DNA of 64,000 nt from Pholiota molesta (lineage: Eukaryota > Basidiomycota > Agaricomycetes > Agaricales > Strophariaceae): contig JACGCK010000010.1 of assembly GCA_014925825.1 (NCBI GenBank), positions 620,001 through 684,000 on the forward strand. Reading direction: 5' to 3'. This document shows positions 47,379-58,900 of the stretch, one piece after another. The notes under the pieces are model-generated. The model had not been told where the DNA came from. It saw only the letters and a program-made list of their open reading frames with translations, and searched no databases. How positions within the stretch are numbered: position 1 is the first letter of the stretch; the number at the start of each line of letters is the position of its first letter. The translations under genes and the position numbers were made by a program.

Positions 47379-49287
47379 ATGTCTGAACTCGACACCCCGA
47401 AGCTCCGTGCGCCCTTGCAGAACTCTGCGTCGCCGCGCGACCAGGAGCCCGTCGGCCTCGAAAAGCTCATGAAATGGCAGGACGAGCGCGTGGCGCGCAG
47501 GCTGAGGGGCGAGTACGAGTCTGCGGTGATGCATCTCTCAGAAGTGGTGCGTACATTCACTGGTTCTGCGTATACAAGAACATATGGATTGCTTTTATGG
47601 ATAGATTAACGATAACATGAAGACCGCCGTCAACATCTCCGCCGTACGCGTCGAAGGCGCGCCGCACACCCGGAAATCCTTCCTCGCGGGCATCATAGAG
47701 CCTGCCCTCCCCTCACGTTCTACCGACGGTGCTCCGCCGCCCCCGACGACACTCGAAGACGTCCTGCACACTACACGCCGCATTGCGCACGGACTGCAGA
47801 AGACGGACATCTTCGCGTCGGTGTCCGCCTCCCTCGAGCGGCCGGAGAGCGCGCTGGCGGACCCCACCGTGGGCGACGTGGACCTGGTGTTCAAGACGAA
47901 GGAGCGCGGGCGCTGGTTCGTGACGAGCTCGACGGAGGTCGGGAACAGCGAGGGGACTGCGGTGCGTATCCTCGCTCTCGCGTGGTGGCGGGACACTCAG
48001 TGGCTTCGTGCAGAGCGCCTCGGCGCGTATTAGGAATGTCTTTGGCGGCGCGGAGACCTTCGAGGCGAACATGTCGCTGGGGACGAAGACGCGGCGTGCG
48101 TTCCGCGCCACGCTGGTCGCGCCGCTCACCCCGCAGATGATCGCGTTCGGCGAGATAGGCGCGTATGGGCTGGAGAAGGATCTGACGTCGTATGCGAGCT
48201 GTACAGAGGGCCTGAGGGGCGTGCGGGCCGTTATCAGGGTAAGTCTATTTGCTTCGGCATACGTGATCGTCTTTGAATATCAGGTAGACGGGTACGCCAA
48301 GCAGAGGTGCGCATGAACTTGCGTATGACGCGGTGGTGCGGCATGTCGCGGGTTTGACGCCTACTGCATCTATTAGGTGCGTCTTCACATTCGTGTGTCA
48401 TTCCCAAGCTAATGTCGTTTCTGTCACCAGTATGCGCGAAGCGGCTGGTACGTCAACCAAGTCCGCGCTGAGCCACACGTTCCTCTTCGACACGCGGGAC
48501 GACAAAATCGCAGCCACCCGCGGGGTGTACGCGAAACTGTTCACGGAGCTAGCGGGCGGTTTCTCGGAAAAAGGAATCAGCGTCGGGCTCGGTGGCGATG
48601 CGCGGCACTTGAAGGTCGAGGGCGAGGGCCAGGTGTCGAGAGCGGTGGGCTTGGGAGGAGTGGTGAGTCGTCCATTAGTTGAATGAGGCTGGTCCTTATT
48701 TTGTTAGTCCATGTCATTGGCAGCGCGTGGAGGTCTGCTATGGGGCCTTGGAGAAGGCGGCAAGACGCTTTTCTCAGATCGATTCCAGCTGGGAGGCCCC
48801 ACTTCGGTGCGATCATTTAGGGTGAATGGACTAGGTCCCAGAGATGGTGGTATGCATATTCAACCTTTATTCGGCGTCTAATCACATTAATTTTTTTGGG
48901 TGTGAACGTAGACGACTCAGTGGGTGGGGAGCTGTATTACTCTGCCGGCGTCAGTGTGGTATCAAATATCCCCACTAAATCACATTGGCCGGTCAAAACA
49001 CATGCATGGCTGAATGCAGGCAGGCTAGATAGTGTCGATCAAGGTAAATACATTCCTTTGGCCCCTGCTGGAAGCACACTAACCCCTCAAACACCTCTAA
49101 AGCGCGGCCCTTGAAAGACACCATCACGGAAGCGCTCGGGCGGCCGTCGATCTCGGCGGGCGTGGGCCTGATATACAGGTTCGACCCCATCCGCGTGGAG
49201 GTGAACTTTGGCGTGCCGCTGGCGGCGAGCGGGAGCGATGGGACGCGCAGGGGGATTCAGGTGGGCATGGGCTTGGAGTTTCTGTAG
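47379..49287 (+). CDS. SAM50: SAM50/TOB55 mitochondrial outer-membrane beta-barrel assembly protein
   Basis: This BamA/Omp85-family protein inserts beta-barrel proteins into the mitochondrial outer membrane. Start ATG at 47,379. The N-terminal part (to about residue 170) is a POTRA-like domain with LEKLMKWQDERVARRLRGEY and VNISAVRVEGAPHTRKSFLA. The barrel follows in short exons: ASARIRNVFGGAETFEANMS, TKTRRAFRATLVAPL, SALSHTFLFDTRDDKIAATR, then FQLGGPTSVRSFRVNGLGPR (the conserved loop with the RSF/GP motif close to the L6 VRGF-type motif) and finally FDPIRVEVNFGVPLAAS and IQVGMGLEFL, a typical last beta-strand ending in the stop at 49,287. Length about 480-500 residues. Third codon positions are very GC-rich. 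Confidence 0.92.
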
Positions 49288-50451
49288 AAGGCAGCGGAAG
49301 GAAAAAGAGATCTAGACGAGAATGTCATTCGGATACTCTACGGTGTGTGTAAATGGCATTTGCGACCTCTTTAATTCCTTGTTTTCCGAGATTTTGCTTC
49401 GACATGTCAATCACAAGGATCGCAGAACATACAGAACACAAGATGAAAGTGGCAGGACCGTGGGCGCTCGAATTTTTTGTTCTGGGTCACCTGAGACAGA
49501 GGACGTGATTGACAGGCTGGCAAGACGGCCTCCGGCGGACGAATTCAACTGCTTCTCCTATTGACTTCTTCGGAGATGCGTGTCTTTTAGTACGTTCATT
49601 TGGCTATTTCTTCTGAATGCTCCTTCTAAAAATACAGTATTGGTCGTCCTTTGCTAACTGCTCTTGCCAAGACCGAATCTCTATGGCAAGTTGCGATGGT
49701 TGGCCGCGAACTAAGTGCCCTTCTGGTATGCACCATGCGTGAGATCGAATATATTGTTCTTGTGAGCGTTTTGTTTTTCTTCAGATTTGCGGTATACTGG
49801 GCTGGAATTCGTGGCGGCGCGATTAATTTGGAACGAGGCAACGGACCTAATGGGTTCAGCTAAGTTGTTGAAAAAGAAAGCAAATGATTTCGGACACGCA
49901 CATCTGGGGTATATCTCTTGTCCTTGCATGTTCTTGGGGCTCCAAATCCATATCCGCTGACTACGTGCTCTTCGAGTTGTCTCTCTATCTCGTCCTACAA
50001 GGCCCGCTGTAGAGGGTCAGTCATGTCACATCTTGATGACATCGCTGTCTCCTTCTGCCCTTGCGTTCTGCGTAAATCAGCTGCTCTTCTACATTTTCTT
50101 CGACTGCCGGCATGGCCCACGGTGCGGTACGGCGGGCTCCGCATATGCGCTCTTCGTGCTTCTCGATTTCTCGCTACGACGCGTCGTACAGTCTATACGG
50201 CCAGCACTCCCTCCTCCACCGGCCCGCTAAATGCCCCACGTGCCACAGAACGGGAGAGCATTCGAGTCTTGGTGTCTTCGACGCCTTCGCGCTCTGTCGC
50301 TTTCCCGGACGTGCATTGCCTGCGGTCCGCATCTAATGCGTAGTGGGCTGCTTATATGCAGCCTGACTTGGGGGCTTTTTTCTTGGATCTCTTGACGTGC
50401 AAGGCAGGTCGACGTTCGAACTTTGAATCGACAACTCGGCAGACTTGGACT
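49288..50451. other. Intergenic region, SAM50 to GH51-1
   Basis: No gene is recognised; open frames of up to 140 codons on both strands lack conserved motifs. The last 200 bp form the GH51-1 promoter and leader. Confidence 0.4.
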
Positions 50452-53400
50452 ATGATTTTCCATCACAATATTAAGGCGCGCTTGATCAACTTCGTGGCGG
50501 TCGGTGCAGTGCTGGCAAGCGTGTTGCAGTTCGGCTACGCGCAGACCATCACGGTTAGTGCCACGGCGAGCCATCCTGTGCCCAGCACGATGTGTGAGTT
50601 TTCCTTTTTTCCGTTGTTTATGTTGAGCGGTACAGAGAGTAACTCTATTAAATTTGTTGGATAGTTGGACAGATGTTCGAGGTATGTTGGACATGCATCG
50701 CAATAATACCAACTCATGATCTGACCAATTTCTTCGATATAGGATATTAGTGTACGTCTTTCCTATTCCCTGCAAGAAATGATGTTGGTGTTTATAACGG
50801 GATATTGACATTGGGGATTATATAGCATGTGAGCACGTTTGTTCCCAAATATAATTTGCTTACCCAACATCGATATCCAAGAGTGGTGACGGAGGATTAT
50901 ACGCAGAGCGTTAGTATTTGTGCCTTTGTTTCGACTATAGAGTGACAATTGCTTATTATCAATTCAGTGCTTCAAAATCGTGCATTCCAACTCGTTACTC
51001 CAGGTTTGTTTGCCATTTGTATTTTACTTGAAGATGTCCATTTTGTATGTTGGCACGTACAGGAACATCGGCGGCTCTTGCTGGCTGGCAGGCAGTGAAC
51101 TCGACCATCGCTGTTGTTGCTGAAACTTCGCCTATCTCATCCGCACTGCCCAATGCGCTTGAGCTTACACTCCCCGCTGGTACAGTGAGTGGTGTTGGCT
51201 TCGTAAATTTGGGAAATTCTGGTCCGTATCAGCTTGACGGACCAAATGTGTCGAATGCTCAACTATCGTGTTTCTTAGGTTTCCATATTGCCACCAGTAC
51301 CTCGTACAAGGCTTCCTTCTCATATCGTTTTCCAGCTCTTTCAAAATTTAGTGGGTCCCTCGTCATCAGTCTCCAAGATGGTGTCGGAACCGTGATTGCT
51401 TCCACTCGGGTGTCTGTTTCGGGTAGCCAGACGACATGGAAGCAGGTTCAGGTTAGTTTGAGCACGACCTTGGTCTCTGGCTCCGATGCGAATATGTTCG
51501 GCATTGCAGTCGAGGGACAGGGAGATGCGGGAGCGGTACGATTTGCCATGCTGTCGTTGTTCCCGCCTACTTTTAAGAACAGAGAAAATGGGATGCGGGT
51601 TGATATCGCAGAGGTACGTAGTCAGTGGAACTCATTATTTTAGAGTATACTGACGAGCTATGTTGTTGTCGGGCAGGCCCTGTCAGAGATGAAACCTTCG
51701 TTCTTCCGTCTTCCGGGGGGAAATAACTTAGAGGGACAGACCGTCGCGACGAGATGGCAGTGGAACAATACGGTATGTTGCAGTTTCGATGCGTAATGAT
51801 TCATACTAATTTTGAATGGGCGCAGGTCGGTCCTTTGGTCGACAGACCTGGCAAGTACTTTCCCCATGCTCTCTATCCAAGCGTGGCTGATACTTCCTAG
51901 GTCGAGTGGGTGATTGGGGCTATACAAATACCGAGTATATTAATTTCTTCTACTATGTAGGCCGTAAGACAGTGCTGATTATGTTATATCACCAAGTGGC
52001 CTGGGACTTATGGAATATATGAATTGGTGCGAGGATTTGGGTATGGAGGCGATCATGGCTATTTGGGCTGGTTATGACCTCGGAGGGACTAGCGTGGCGG
52101 AAGGGGATTTGGCGCCCTATATCCAGCAGGCGATGGATCAGGTATATCAAGTTTGTGACGAGGGAAGTGTCTTGCATAATCTCGATTTTATAGATTAACT
52201 TTGTGATTGGCGATCCCACCAGAAGTGCCGCTGGTGTGTATTTGCTCTATTCCAGTCCATGGGTAGCATCACTGACACGGCGGACATTTAACTGTCAAGT
52301 CGTGCCGCGGCTTGTCATGTCAAGTCAGGTGTCCATTTTTGGATTATTTGTGACATACTCGTGACGATATCTGGCTAACTAGGAAAGAAAACTCACTAGA
52401 CTGCATATTGAGCCACATTTTAACCCAAAAGCCGAAAGGTCATTGACCAAGTCCATCTAAAACTCTACATACAATTTTTTTCTGGAGAATCGCCGGAAAA
52501 TGCGTACAATTATGGGAACAACACTAGCTGTCACAACTACATTCAAAGAAAACATAATAGTCAGTCGAAATCACAATTAAGTCCACAATTTGGAACCCCC
52601 AAGCGTTTTATATAATATTATAAGCTTCCCAAATTATGAGCTCTTCTTTCTACACTGCTGATACTGACAAACGAGGTCAGAGGGCAAGTCAAATGCCGAA
52701 TTTCTCTAAGAGGGCGTGACATCCAAAAATGGACATGTAACTTGACAGTTAACTGTCACGTAACTGGACATGACAATTCAAATCGCGACTTGACACCTAT
52801 TTGTCCGCCGTGTGATGACACTTTCTAGCTGCACAAAGAGCACAGTTGGGTCACCCCGCGCCTTTCCCTCTAAAATATGTCGAAGTCGGAAATGAAGACT
52901 TCTTCGCTGCAGGATCGTGAGTCCTACTACAGTAGCGTGCCTTGTTTCTAATTAATTTGGATGTCATCACAACCTTTAGCTATGTGTACAGGTGGCATGA
53001 CTTTGTTACTGCACTACAGGCGGAATTCCCAGATCTTCGTATGTCTCATCAATGCTGGGATAATCAAACGAATACTTATTGAACTGGGTCTTTAGGTTTC
53101 ATTGCTACTTCGGATACGTTCAATCCTATCCTATCGCCGAATCCGACAGAGTACGATGTCCATGTATACCAAACACCAAGTAGGAGTTCTTCAATGTGAT
53201 TGCAGTTAGTGAAGCTGAATTCTTTACAGCATGGTTTGCGCAAAATTCGTTTATATATGACGGGTTTGAGGTGAACACGGTGTTGCGACTTGATTTGAAC
53301 TGTCGTCTGATTTCTTTCTTCAATAGCGCAATGGGACGAAGTATTTTGAGGTAAAGATCTCTGCTTTATATGCTTTGAGCCGTCAATGTTTCAATGATAT

Positions 53401-54420
53401 CCTTGATTTGTTGACTGCAGGGAGAGTATGCTGCAATTTCAACGAATGCAAACAACCTCTTCGGATCGCCAGCTCAAGGACGACTGACTTTCCCGACGAT
53501 GCAAAGTATGTATACATACACTTTCCCATCCTCAACGTATAATAATGTCTCCTGCTTATCTTAGGTGCAGCTGGAGAAGCAGCGTTTATGACTGGCCTTG
53601 AACGCAATAGTGACATCGTGTAAGTTTTCGCGACCTCAACCTACAACTCTTGGAGTAAATCGCTGTCATTAGGTTTGCGGCATCATATGCACCACTTCTT
53701 GGGGTCAGTGCACTACCGCTTTAGTGTCAAGCGAAGTGAACTGAATCTTAACTACTTATAGTAGCACGTCACTAATAACCAATGGGTACGTTTTTCCTCC
53801 TGGAATGTAGTTGGTATAGGTATATTCAAGTAACTGTATATACCAATCCCAGACGCCTAACCTTCTAGCCTTTGAGTAAGTTTATTCGATGATGCTAATG
53901 GATGCCCCTCTCAAATTATTTGAAGTGCCGGAAATGTCTATCGATCAACAAGTTATTATGTCCAAAAGGTGTGTTGAAGGTTGCTCTTCTCCTTACTCAT
54001 TCCTGATCTTGATCTACGGCAGCTTTTCAGCGTCAATCGCGGAGATGAGTATCTTCCTAGTACCCTTCCGGACCAGATGGGAACCGTTTTCTGGAGCGTA
54101 GTTCGCAACACTGCAGCCAAAGAAATTGTTATCAAAGTAAATTTTCCCAATGTTTCTATTTCCCCTCAAGAAACTCATTCTGCTGGCAATAGATTTCCAA
54201 TGTAGCTTCTACAGCTGCGACCCTGACATTTGTTCTTCCATTCCAACATGTTAATTCAAAGGGGTCATTGCAACTCTTGACCGGCAATGCGACTGCAAGC
54301 AATACACCGACCGCGCCGAACTTGTTTACGCCCGTTTCAAGCTCGATCCTTACTGGTCAAACATTCAACTACACGGCACCCCCCGTTAGCGTTAGCGTTC
54401 TTACTGTCCAGGCCTTTTGA
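50452..54420 (+). CDS. Secreted GH51 alpha-L-arabinofuranosidase, copy 1 (no CBM1)
   Basis: This retaining glycosidase removes arabinose side chains from xylan and pectin. The start ATG at 50,452 gives a signal peptide ending ...FGYAQ, followed by [13 protein letters not shown]. Over 15 exons follow, including a 9-nt (50,743-50,751) and an apparent 3-nt exon (50,826-50,828). The order is [18 protein letters not shown], a beta-sandwich ([20 protein letters not shown]), [20 protein letters not shown], then VEVGNEDF with the acid/base Glu, and [10 protein letters not shown] with the nucleophile Glu. The C-terminal sandwich ends [11 protein letters not shown] at the stop. An intron (52,234-52,828) is inflated by a 537-bp inverted-repeat transposon; without it the intron would be 55 nt. 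No CBM1 follows, unlike the tandem copy. Confidence 0.9.
50743..50751 (+). other. 9-nt micro-exon of GH51-1
   Basis: GATATTAGT (Asp-Ile-Ser) is bounded by ...CGATATAG and GTACGTC. The same micro-exon exists in GH51-2 at 55,358-55,366. Confidence 0.75.
50826..50828 (+). other. Apparent 3-nt micro-exon of GH51-1
   Basis: CAT (His) lies between acceptor ...TTATATAG and donor GTGAGCACG. It supplies the His expected between DIS and SGDGG. GH51-2 has CAC at 55,447-55,449 in the same context. Confidence 0.65.
52276..52812. mobile_element. Inverted-repeat DNA transposon in a GH51-1 intron
   Basis: The ends are CACGGCGGACA at 52,276 and its complement TGTCCGCCGTG ending at 52,812. Homology continues inward on both sides (GTGTCAAGTCG, then TGTCCATTTTTGGAT), so arms are about 70-110 bp. 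Both flanks are TGA (52,273-52,275 and 52,813-52,815), fitting a 3-bp duplication such as PIF/Harbinger-type elements make, although TGA by chance cannot be excluded. The right arm carries an extra palindrome TTGACAGTTAACTGTCA. No transposase is encoded. Confidence 0.8.
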
Positions 54421-55105
54421 TCAGCTTGCGTTCGAGAAAGTTTCTCGTAGGGACAAAATGTACGGCTATGGCTAAATTCTATATTCCAAGAAATTCAACA
54501 ATCACTCGTGCCAGCAGCATATTTCTGCTTGACGGATTCGAAAGGCTGAAAATTCTTCATCGCGCTGGCATGTGGCTGCCTTTGCGTCATACTCCGATCG
54601 GTGTCTAGTCGGTTTTTTCCTCAGTGGGAAACAACAGAAATAGGTTGATTTGCACCTGGAATCAGTTTTTATTCCGTTCTAGACCAACATAGGCAACAAG
54701 GTGAATTAAAAAAATATTTCGAGTACGTCCGAGTGCTATCTTCCATTATGCTGATCAAACTTCCTTCTGAAAAGGTGGCCACGGTTCGTTTTTCAGATCG
54801 CTGAAACTTCGCGCAATATGCGTCATCATCATTCTTTCTTCTCCAACCCTTTCTATCACAAGGCTTGAACATGTGAGTGTTTTATATGTATCTTAGGATT
54901 TCCATATTCTTTTTAGGAAACCTCGGCGGTGTCGCATATTATGCTACGAGCTTCAATAAGATAACGCTGTCATGCTTTCAAGATCAAGAATTCTACAACC
55001 ATAAAGTAGACGTTTGGTTCAATCTTTAACGGCCCGGGGTTGCGGTATAAAAGAAGCTACGTATACGCAACGGATAATTATCCCAAAGGACCTTCAGCAT
55101 ATTTC
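54421..55105. other. Intergenic region between tandem GH51 genes
   Basis: No gene is recognised. It includes the 3' end of GH51-1 and the promoter of GH51-2. I do not see a CBM1-coding remnant here. Confidence 0.5.
55046..55053 (+). promoter_or_regulatory. TATA box of GH51-2
   Basis: TATAAAAG lies 60 bp upstream of the ATG at 55,106, preceded by GC-rich CGGCCCGGGG. Spacing would allow a short leader. Confidence 0.6.
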
Positions 55106-58100
55106 ATGATGTGGAGCTCTGTTTGTATTCCATTGCTTTCATTGGCACTTGTGCGCACGGCGGCAGCGGCAACTGTCTCCGTGAGCGCGACAGCAAGCCA
55201 CGCTATTCCTACGACCTTATGTGAGCCCTATCGAAATTTGCAAACCTATCGAAATTCTAATGATTAATCACCTGTTGAAAAGGGGGACAAATGTTTGAAG
55301 TATGTTCGAAATAAATATCTCCGTCGCGGAGATTGTTATTTACAAAACATATTATAGGATATCAGTGTGGGTCATTCATGTGCAAAACCAAAAGTATCAA
55401 CCTCTAACCTATTTCTAACTTTCTACGACCTTTTTCCCAACCACAGCACGTTAGTGGCAGCTTTTGCTTCTCCGACTTTCGATTGATCTGAATATTTTCT
55501 TCCATGATAATATAGAGCGGAGAGGGTGGATTATACGCCGAGCGTAAGCTTCTTTTATTCCAAAATTTTAGACGCATTTTCCGAGAATAACTTTCACGTA
55601 ACTCAGTTCTTCAGAATCGCGCTTTCCAACAAGTTACTCCGGGCACCTCAGCAGCGTTGAATGCATGGTCTGCTATCAATGGAGCTGGTATATCTGTCGT
55701 GCAGGAAACCACTCCCGTTTCAACGGCTCTTCCCAATGCTCTCCATGTTACAATTCCAGCCGGTAAAACAGGTGCTATTGGATTTTCCAATGCCGGATTT
55801 ACTGGTAACGCATTTCTCGTCATAGTATGCAATTTTAATTGAATATCGTTACTTGACAGGAATAAAGATTACGGCTGGATCAGCTTATAGTGCGTCCTTC
55901 TATTACAGGTTCCCTATCAGCTCCTCTTTCAGCGGGAATGCGGTAATTGGACTTCAGTCTTCGTCTGGTCAAGTCTTTGCTTCGGCTACTGTTGTTCTTT
56001 CAGGCCAACAGACGGCATGGAAGCAAGTCACTGTTACTTTAACACCAAGTACTTCAGCCAGCGCTCTCACGAATCTCTTCACTGTCACTTTGGACGGAGC
56101 TTCTGCATCAGGACAAACAATCAACTTCGCCATGTTCTCTTTGTTCCCACCTACGTTCAAGAATCGAGCAAACGGTATGCGAGTAGATATCGCAGAGGTG
56201 CGTTGCTTTGTATCTCTTCTTTTATTATATCTAAAAATTTTGGTTGTCAGGCCCTTCAAGAAATGGGTCCTTCTTTCTTCCGTCTCCCAGGAGGAAACAA
56301 TCTCGAGGGTCAGACCACTGCCACTAGATGGCAATGGAATGCAACAGTACGCATTCTCACTCTTCACATTCTGTATCCAAAGTGACACCATGGATTTTGA
56401 GGTAGGCCCAATGCTCAGCAGGCCAGGTAATTTCGGATTTAATCCAGCTTTATTTGCTCCTCAAACATGATGAAATTCAGGTCGAGTGGGCGACTGGGGC
56501 TATGTCAATACAGAGTTTGTGTCGTAGCCCATACATTCTGAAAGGCTAGGCTGATTCCTGTCCAAGTGGTCTCGGTTTATTGGAATATCTGAACTGGTGC
56601 GAAGATCTGGGCATGCAACCAATTATGGCAGTTTGGTCAGGTATGTATGAAGTTGTCGGCCACTCACTGCAAAAAGATATGATGGTGACGCTATTTTACA
56701 GGATATTCCCTAGGAGGGACCAGTCTTGCCGAGTCTGCACTCCCACCTTACATCCAGCAGGCAATCGACCAAGTACGTTTATCCCTTTATAATCCCGGAT
56801 AACTACAATGTCAAACGAATCAATCGTGATCAGATCAACTTCGTCGTTGGGGACCCCTCGACTAGCGCCGCAGGTTCGAGCTTTATCATAATCTTACTTT
56901 ATGATCGTATTTACCTTGGTCTCCACAGCCGCTCTCCGCTCGTCCCTGGGGCATCCAGCCCCTTTCACACTCAATTATGTTGAGATTGGAAACGAGGTTG
57001 GTCTCTCATCAGATCAGACTAGAAGATTTTTCGGCTAATAACATTGTATATTTAAAGGATTTCGTTGCATCGTCAACGTACGTAGCGCCTTGATCAGTAA
57101 TCTAAAAGAATACAAGTCCAACTGAATATCTTATCCTGTAGTTATACCTACAGGTGGCAAGCTTTTGCCACGGCGCTCAAAGCCGCATTCCCAAACATCC
57201 GTAAGCTGTTTCCCTCCAAGCTGAACGGTATCTCACATCTATCATTCAAATTAAGAATTCATGGCCACATCCTATGTGAATAACCCTGTCCTTTCTCCCA
57301 AGCCAACAGAGTACGATGTACATGTATACCAAACTCCTAGTAAGTTATATTCCTCATGTGTGAACATCAACCTCTGACACCGTTCCCTCTCCAGCGTGGT
57401 TTGCTCAGAATTCCTTCTACTATGATACCGTCCAGGTCAGACTCCACGTATAACTTGTTGTTATTCGGATATTTATTTTCTTTTGATAGCGCGATGGTAC
57501 AAAATACTTTGAGGTTCGCTAATTAAAGCTACTGTACTTTATTTTCTTTCATATTAATGACTTTGTAGGGAGAATATGCTGCAATCTCTACCAACGCCAA
57601 TGACCTATATGGAACCGTTGCTGATGGCCGTTTGACCTATCCCACTATGCAGAGTGGGTCTTTTCAAAATGCTTTCGATATTTTATATCCTTAACGGGAA
57701 TTATAGGTGCAGCAGGGGAAGCTGCATTTATGACAGGATTGGAGAGAAATAGTGATATTGTGTAGCTATCTTCCTTTACTCCTTACGCGTCCGTCCATCT
57801 TAATTTGCTCTTTACTAGTTTTGCGGCCTCGTACGCTCCTCTTCTCGGAGTGAGTCCACTCAGAATCTGTTGCATTCTGTATTATTGACGAGTGTTCCCA
57901 CCTATTTCAGCATATTACAGCCAATCAATGGGTATGCTGTCATTTATTGCGTAAACTGTAGAAACTAATTTCCAAGCTCAATGCTTAGACCCCAAATTTG
58001 CTGGCTTTCGAGTACGCTTCAGATTATAAATTATTCCAAAACTTGTTTCAACTCACACCATCGACATATAGCGCCGGTTCAGTATATCGCTCGACAAGTT

Positions 58101-58847
58101 TCTACGTCCAAAAAGTAAGTATTCAAACGGTTTCTGTTAGGAGACAATTAGATGCCTAATATCTTCGAAGCTCTTTAGTGTGAACCGTGGTGACAGCTAC
58201 CTCCCTAGCACGCTACCTTCCCAGACCGGCACACTCTTCTGGAGCGTAGTCCGAAACACTCCTGCAAACCAGATAATTATCAAGGTAGCGCCCATTAATG
58301 CAATGTCTTGTGTACTCGCTAACGACTGTTATTTTCCACCAGGTCTCAAACACGGCGTCATCCGCTGCGACTATCACATTCCAACTGCCATTCAGCGTAG
58401 CCACCTCCGGAACCCTCCAGCTATTGACTGGAACGGCGACAGCAAGTAACACTCCTACAAGCCCCAATCTCTTTGCGCCCGTTACCAGCACCATCATCAC
58501 CGGCCAGACGTTCAACTACAGTGCACCAGCTGTCAGCGTTAGCGTTATCATACTGACATTGACGACGGGTGCGACTACTACTGCAAGCAGTCCAGCCACT
58601 ACGACGCCCGTAAGTGGTCCTATTCAGACCCAATACGGACAATGCGGAGGGTGAGTTTGTTGAGATAATAGACATCCAATTCTGTTATTCTGATACCTTT
58701 GTAGTACTGGATATACTGGACCAACTGTTTGTGCAAGCCCTTTCGCGTGCAAAGTGTCGAATACATACTATTTTCAGGTAAGTTCGCTCTTCATGGTCTG
58801 CGTCACTTGGAGGAAATTAACCAATGACTTCCCACCAGTGCTTATAA
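55106..58847 (+). CDS. Secreted GH51 alpha-L-arabinofuranosidase, copy 2, with C-terminal CBM1
   Basis: This is the tandem paralogue of the gene at 50,452. Start ATG at 55,106, or 55,109 immediately after; the signal peptide is [20 protein letters not shown]. The same 9-nt and 3-nt micro-exons follow (55,358-55,366; 55,447-55,449). Catalytic segments are [28 protein letters not shown] (acid/base) and [10 protein letters not shown] (nucleophile). After the C-terminal sandwich ([19 protein letters not shown]) comes a Thr/Ser linker and a fungal-type CBM1: QYGQCGG, spliced to [17 protein letters not shown] and YYFQCL, with four Cys and the flat aromatic face expected for cellulose binding. The stop at 58,847 is 53 bp from the HDAC stop. 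Its intron equivalent to the transposon-bearing one in copy 1 is short. Confidence 0.92.
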
Positions 58848-58900
58848 ACCCGGAGAGAAGCAGGGTGTATATGCCTCGGACTTGCCTTCTACGTCTAGTT
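58848..58900. other. 53-bp gap between convergent stop codons
   Basis: GH51-2 (+) ends at 58,847 and the deacetylase (-) ends at 58,901. Any normal 3' UTR must run into the neighbouring gene. Confidence 0.8.
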
